Origin: JAAYKS01 sp964479435
Lineage (GTDB): Bacteria > Bacillota > Clostridia > Saccharofermentanales > UBA5734
Direction: 5' to 3'
Length of the DNA: 16,863 nt
Assembly: GCA_964479435.1 (NCBI GenBank)
Contig: CAYZME010000041.1
Location: 1-16,863, forward strand
Positions 14,459 to 16,863 of the stretch are shown one piece after another. How positions within the stretch are numbered: the stretch's first letter is position 1; each line of letters begins with the position of its first letter. Position numbers and translations under genes: made by a program. Below the pieces are notes generated by a model, which ran no database searches, had not been told where the DNA came from, and saw only the letters and a program-made list of their open reading frames with translations.

Positions 14459-14770
14459 ATGCCCAGAAGAGATGGAAGCGGTCCATACGGCGCGGGCCCG
14501 GCCACCGGCCGCGGCTACGGTGCCTGCACGGGATACAGTGGCGCGGGGCCGGGATACGGCCGTGGTTTTGGCATGGGGAGAGGGCGCGGATACCGCTGCT
14601 TTGCCCCCGGCTATTTTCAGCCCGCCGGGTACGGCCCGGGATTTGCCCCCTACGCGGCACCGGTTGTGCCCGACGAGAGCCAGCGGCGCGCGTTCCTGGA
14701 AAATCAGGTCCAGGCACTGGAAGCCCGATTGCAAGAATTGAAGTCCCAATTGGATCAACCCGAGAAATAA
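14459..14770 (+). CDS. DUF5320 family glycine-rich protein
   Basis: The 103-residue protein has a Gly/Arg/Tyr/Pro-rich N-terminal two-thirds (MPRRDGSGPYGAGPATGRGY and similar repeats to about residue 66) with two cysteines, C23 and C47, and a short C-terminal coiled coil (about 73-100, ESQRRAFLENQVQALEARL). This is the DUF5320 pattern; function is unknown. Such genes often sit beside NifX-like and MinD/ferredoxin genes in anaerobes (from memory). The start is clear from AAAGGAG at 14445-14451. It is transcribed divergently from that operon through a shared operator region, and has its own terminator, so it is a one-gene unit probably regulated together with the operon. The coiled coil suggests oligomerisation. 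Confidence 0.85.
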   Translation: MPRRDGSGPYGAGPATGRGYGACTGYSGAGPGYGRGFGMGRGRGYRCFAPGYFQPAGYGPGFAPYAAPVVPDESQRRAFLENQVQALEARLQELKSQLDQPEK

Positions 14771-14788
14771 GTTCCCAGACAGATGGTG

Positions 14789-14839
14789 AAAAAGCGCTTT
14801 CCACGCCCTCGTCTCGAGGGGCCGAGGCAGGCGCTTTTT
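14789..14839 (+). terminator. Intrinsic terminator of the DUF5320 gene
   Basis: AAAAAGCGC (14789-14797) pairs with GCGCTTTTT (14831-14839), and the enclosed region has a second hairpin CCCTCG-TCT-CGAGGG (14806-14820). The five-T run at the end and the position 19 bases past the stop codon fit a terminator, branched rather than simple. Confidence 0.75.
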
Positions 14840-14891
14840 GCTCGCCAAGAGCCGTGTGGCAAAAGCGGATTTCGTAAATAGCCGCCGGTCG

Positions 14892-14919
14892 TGATAGACT
14901 GAAAAATGTGACGCGTCAC
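14892..14919 (+). promoter_or_regulatory. Candidate promoter and palindromic operator of the FAD oxidoreductase gene
   Basis: TAGACT at 14895-14900 is preceded by TG at 14892-14893 plus one base (extended -10). The -35 region is poor (TTCGTA at 14871-14876, 18-base spacing). Just downstream, GTGACGCGTCAC (14908-14919) is a perfect 12-bp palindrome lying at the expected transcription start, a good place for a repressor. It overlaps a small hairpin CACCG-CGA-CGGTG (14917-14929). Confidence 0.45.
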
Positions 14920-14964
14920 CGCGACGGTGGGCTAAAGCGCCGCCGCATGTATGGAGGACACGAC

Positions 14965-16527
14965 ATGGCAGAACGCAAGGTTCTGATCATCGGCGCGGGC
15001 GTGGCCGGGCTGACGGCCGGTTGTTACCTGCAGATGAACGGCTATCCCACGACCCTCTTTGAAATGGGACGGACCCCCGGCGGCTCCTGTACCGCGTGGA
15101 AACGGGAAGGCTATCTGTTTGACGGCTGCATCGATTGGCTGCCCGGCGCGATCCCCTACACCCCGATGCACCAATATTGGCTGGAAGTCGGCGCGTTGCC
15201 GGATGGCAAAATCACGCGTTTCACCGAGTACAAAAAAACCGAATACGCCCCGGGCGCGTTCTTTTCACTCTACACCGACGCCGATTGGCTGAGCGCGGAA
15301 TTGCTGCGGGTCGCCCCCGCCGACATGCGGGCGATCGCGGGGTTTATCCGCGTCGTCAAACGGGTCGCCCGCACCCGCGACTGGCGCGGCCAGGTGCGCC
15401 TGCTTGCCGGCTCCTCCGGCTGGCCCGGCTGGCTGGCGCGTCTGGCCGCGGGTTCGCGTATCCCCGCTATATATAGCAATATGACCATCGCCGCATATGC
15501 TCGCCGCTTTCGCACGCCCGTGCTGCGCGCGCGCTTCGCCGAATGGATGGCGATGTCCGACGAGATGCCGGTGGCGATGCTGTTTGTCCGCGCCGGGTGG
15601 ATGCACGCGGGCGGGGCCGGCTATCCGACCGGCGGTTCCCTGGCGTTCGCGCGCGCGATCGAAACCCATTTCCGCCGTTTAGGAGGGAAAATTCTTTACC
15701 AGCGGCGCGTGACACAAATCCGCGTCGAGAACGGACGCGCGGTGGGCATCACGCTGGCAAACGGCGAAACCTATGACGCCGACATCGTGATTTCGGCGGC
15801 TGATTCCTACGATACGTTATATAACATGCTCGCCGGGCGCCATGTCGACGCCGTCCGCGCGCGCCGGTTCGGCTCCCCGCCCGGCGGCGGGCCGCCGCTT
15901 CGCGAAGCACCCGGCCGCCTGTGTACACCACTCATACGGGTCTCGCTCGGCGTCCGCCACGCGTTGCGGGAAACCGCTCATACCGTCAGCCATTTGCTCG
16001 CGCGCCCCCTCGTCATCGACGATACCCACACGGCCACGCAGCTGGAGACCCGCATCTACGGACAGGGAGGCGCGTCTGTTTCATCGGGCAAAACAACCGT
16101 CGCGGTTTCCTTGCCGGCGGACTACGATTACTGGTGCCGCCTGGCGGACGCGGATCCCTTGCGATATGAGGCGGAGAAGCAACGCATCGGCCGCGAGGTA
16201 GCCGCCGCGCTGGCAGGCACGCCAGGCGTGGGCGGCGGACAGGCGATCGCCGGCCTGGCCGGGGCGGTGGAGGTCATCGATGTCATGACGCCCGATATGT
16301 GGCAGAAAAAAACGAACAATTACCGCGCCTCACCGCGCGGCTGGTATCCGACGCCACAGGCGCTGCGCCAACGCCTCCCCCACACCTTGCCGCACCTGCG
16401 CGACTTTTACCACATCGGCCACTGGACGGTGCCCGGGGGCGGACTGCCGGCGGTCTTGTGGACCAGCCGGCAGGTCACAAAGGCGATCTGCCGCCGGGAT
16501 GGACGGCGCTTTACCATCCGTACCTGA
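14965..16527 (+). CDS. Phytoene desaturase-like FAD/NAD(P)-dependent oxidoreductase
   Basis: This 520-residue flavoprotein has an N-terminal FAD-binding Rossmann motif GAGVAGLTAG (residues 10-19), the TLFEMGRTPGGSCTAWKREGYLFD region that contacts FAD in the CrtI/amine oxidase superfamily, a middle ENGRAVGITLANGETYDADIVISAAD segment, and the C-terminal FAD motif VPGGGLPAVLWTSRQV (489 onward). It belongs to the COG1233 type that includes carotenoid desaturases, isomerases and many uncharacterised anaerobe proteins. No other carotenoid genes are nearby, so the substrate is unknown. The ATG at 14965 is chosen over upstream in-frame codons because GGAGG at 14953-14957 lies seven bases before it and the protein then begins at the Rossmann strand. 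It is convergent with the protease gene that follows. Confidence 0.88.
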   Translation: MAERKVLIIGAGVAGLTAGCYLQMNGYPTTLFEMGRTPGGSCTAWKREGYLFDGCIDWLPGAIPYTPMHQYWLEVGALPDGKITRFTEYKKTEYAPGAFFSLYTDADWLSAELLRVAPADMRAIAGFIRVVKRVARTRDWRGQVRLLAGSSGWPGWLARLAAGSRIPAIYSNMTIAAYARRFRTPVLRARFAEWMAMSDEMPVAMLFVRAGWMHAGGAGYPTGGSLAFARAIETHFRRLGGKILYQRRVTQIRVENGRAVGITLANGETYDADIVISAADSYDTLYNMLAGRHVDAVRARRFGSPPGGGPPLREAPGRLCTPLIRVSLGVRHALRETAHTVSHLLARPLVIDDTHTATQLETRIYGQGGASVSSGKTTVAVSLPADYDYWCRLADADPLRYEAEKQRIGREVAAALAGTPGVGGGQAIAGLAGAVEVIDVMTPDMWQKKTNNYRASPRGWYPTPQALRQRLPHTLPHLRDFYHIGHWTVPGGGLPAVLWTSRQVTKAICRRDGRRFTIRT

Positions 16528-16554
16528 GCGCGATCGGCGCGGCCGCTCGGGGGT

Positions 16555-16863
16555 TTAGTCCCCGGTCAGTGAGTCGATATAGGCGGCGACGGTGCGCGAG
16601 GCAATCGCCAGCGCGACGGTGCGGTCGTCCTGCGCGCGCCGCGTGGTCGCGAACACAACGCCGACCACGCGCCCGTCCGCGTTGAGGACCGGGCTGCCGC
16701 TGTTGCCCTGGTAGACTGGGCCGTCGAGGACCAAAACGGGGTCGTCACGCGCGGCCAGGCGTGTCCAGCCCAAAACGGTGGCGCGGCCGACGATGCGGAA
16801 AAGACCGCGCGGATTGCCGATGATCAGGAGCGAATCGCCTGTTTGGGGTACATCTTCGAGCTC
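16555..16863 (-). CDS. Trypsin-like (HtrA-type) serine protease, C-terminal part, cut by the window edge
   Basis: The last 102 residues of a minus-strand reading frame are visible; it stays open to the window end, so the 5' part is missing. It contains GDSLLIIGNPRG, then a GNSGSPVLNADGRVVGVVF segment, the site of the catalytic serine in trypsin-like proteases of the HtrA/DegP group, and ends TVAAYIDSLTGD. The His and Asp of the triad and any signal peptide or membrane segment would lie beyond the window. No PDZ domain follows the protease domain, so it is not a full DegP-type protein. It may be a periplasmic or surface protease or an inactive relative. The stop is 27 bases from the convergent FAD oxidoreductase stop. 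Confidence 0.75.
   Translation of the reverse strand, partial: ELEDVPQTGDSLLIIGNPRGLFRIVGRATVLGWTRLAARDDPVLVLDGPVYQGNSGSPVLNADGRVVGVVFATTRRAQDDRTVALAIASRTVAAYIDSLTGD

Noticed and set aside
14965..16527. Naming the FAD oxidoreductase as carotenoid desaturase crtI
   Set aside because: Only superfamily-level motifs are visible and no other carotenoid genes are nearby.
1..16863. CRISPR array, insertion sequence or prophage
   Set aside because: I saw no regularly spaced repeats, transposase, integrase or phage structural motif in any region.

Overview
The window looks like the origin-proximal part of the chromosome of an anaerobic, moderately GC-rich Bacillota (Clostridia-like) bacterium. The evidence is the dnaN-recF-remB-gyrB gene order, strong AGGAGG-type ribosome binding sites, a RemB/DUF370-type regulator between recF and gyrB, sporulation-type parAB (soj/spo0J) genes with parS-like sites, and a set of ferredoxin-bearing MinD ATPases typical of strict anaerobes. 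The genus cannot be named from the sequence alone.

Positions 1-7350 are core replication and segregation genes, all on the plus strand: sliding clamp dnaN, recF, remB, gyrB, parA, parB, then two tRNA-Ser genes (anticodons UGA and GCU). The tRNAs appear to be one transcription unit with a near-consensus promoter and a strong terminator. Two parS-like sites sit here. One is inside the gyrB-parA spacer and is built into a perfect 13-bp inverted repeat that also looks like the gyrB terminator. The other is inside the parA coding sequence. Two genes often found at these places are absent: the S4-domain gene between dnaN and recF, and gyrA after gyrB.

Positions 7350-11550 are accessory genes, mostly single units: a (TA)11 palindrome, an orphan lipoprotein with its own terminator, a DUF2130 protein (zinc finger, coiled coil, PD-(D/E)XK-like core), a small cysteine-rich TIGR04076-type protein, and an NAD(P)-binding epimerase/SDR-like protein.

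Positions 11555-14770 form a divergent metal/Fe-S gene cluster. The minus-strand operon reads nifX-like, MinD/ferredoxin ATPase, MinD/ferredoxin ATPase, DUF134 HTH regulator, with 4-nt overlaps at the first two junctions. A glycine-rich DUF5320 protein gene lies on the plus strand. The shared intergenic region carries three copies of CATATGCCCAT. Two are arranged as an exact inverted pair in which each 16-bp arm contains the TTGACA -35 box of one divergent promoter. This points to coordinated control of both sides, with the DUF134 protein the obvious candidate regulator. The layout partly resembles the orange-protein (Orp) clusters of sulfate reducers and is the most interesting part of the window.

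Positions 14850-16863 hold a phytoene-desaturase-like FAD oxidoreductase gene with a 12-bp palindrome near its predicted transcription start, then the C-terminal part of a convergent trypsin/HtrA-like serine protease gene cut by the window edge.
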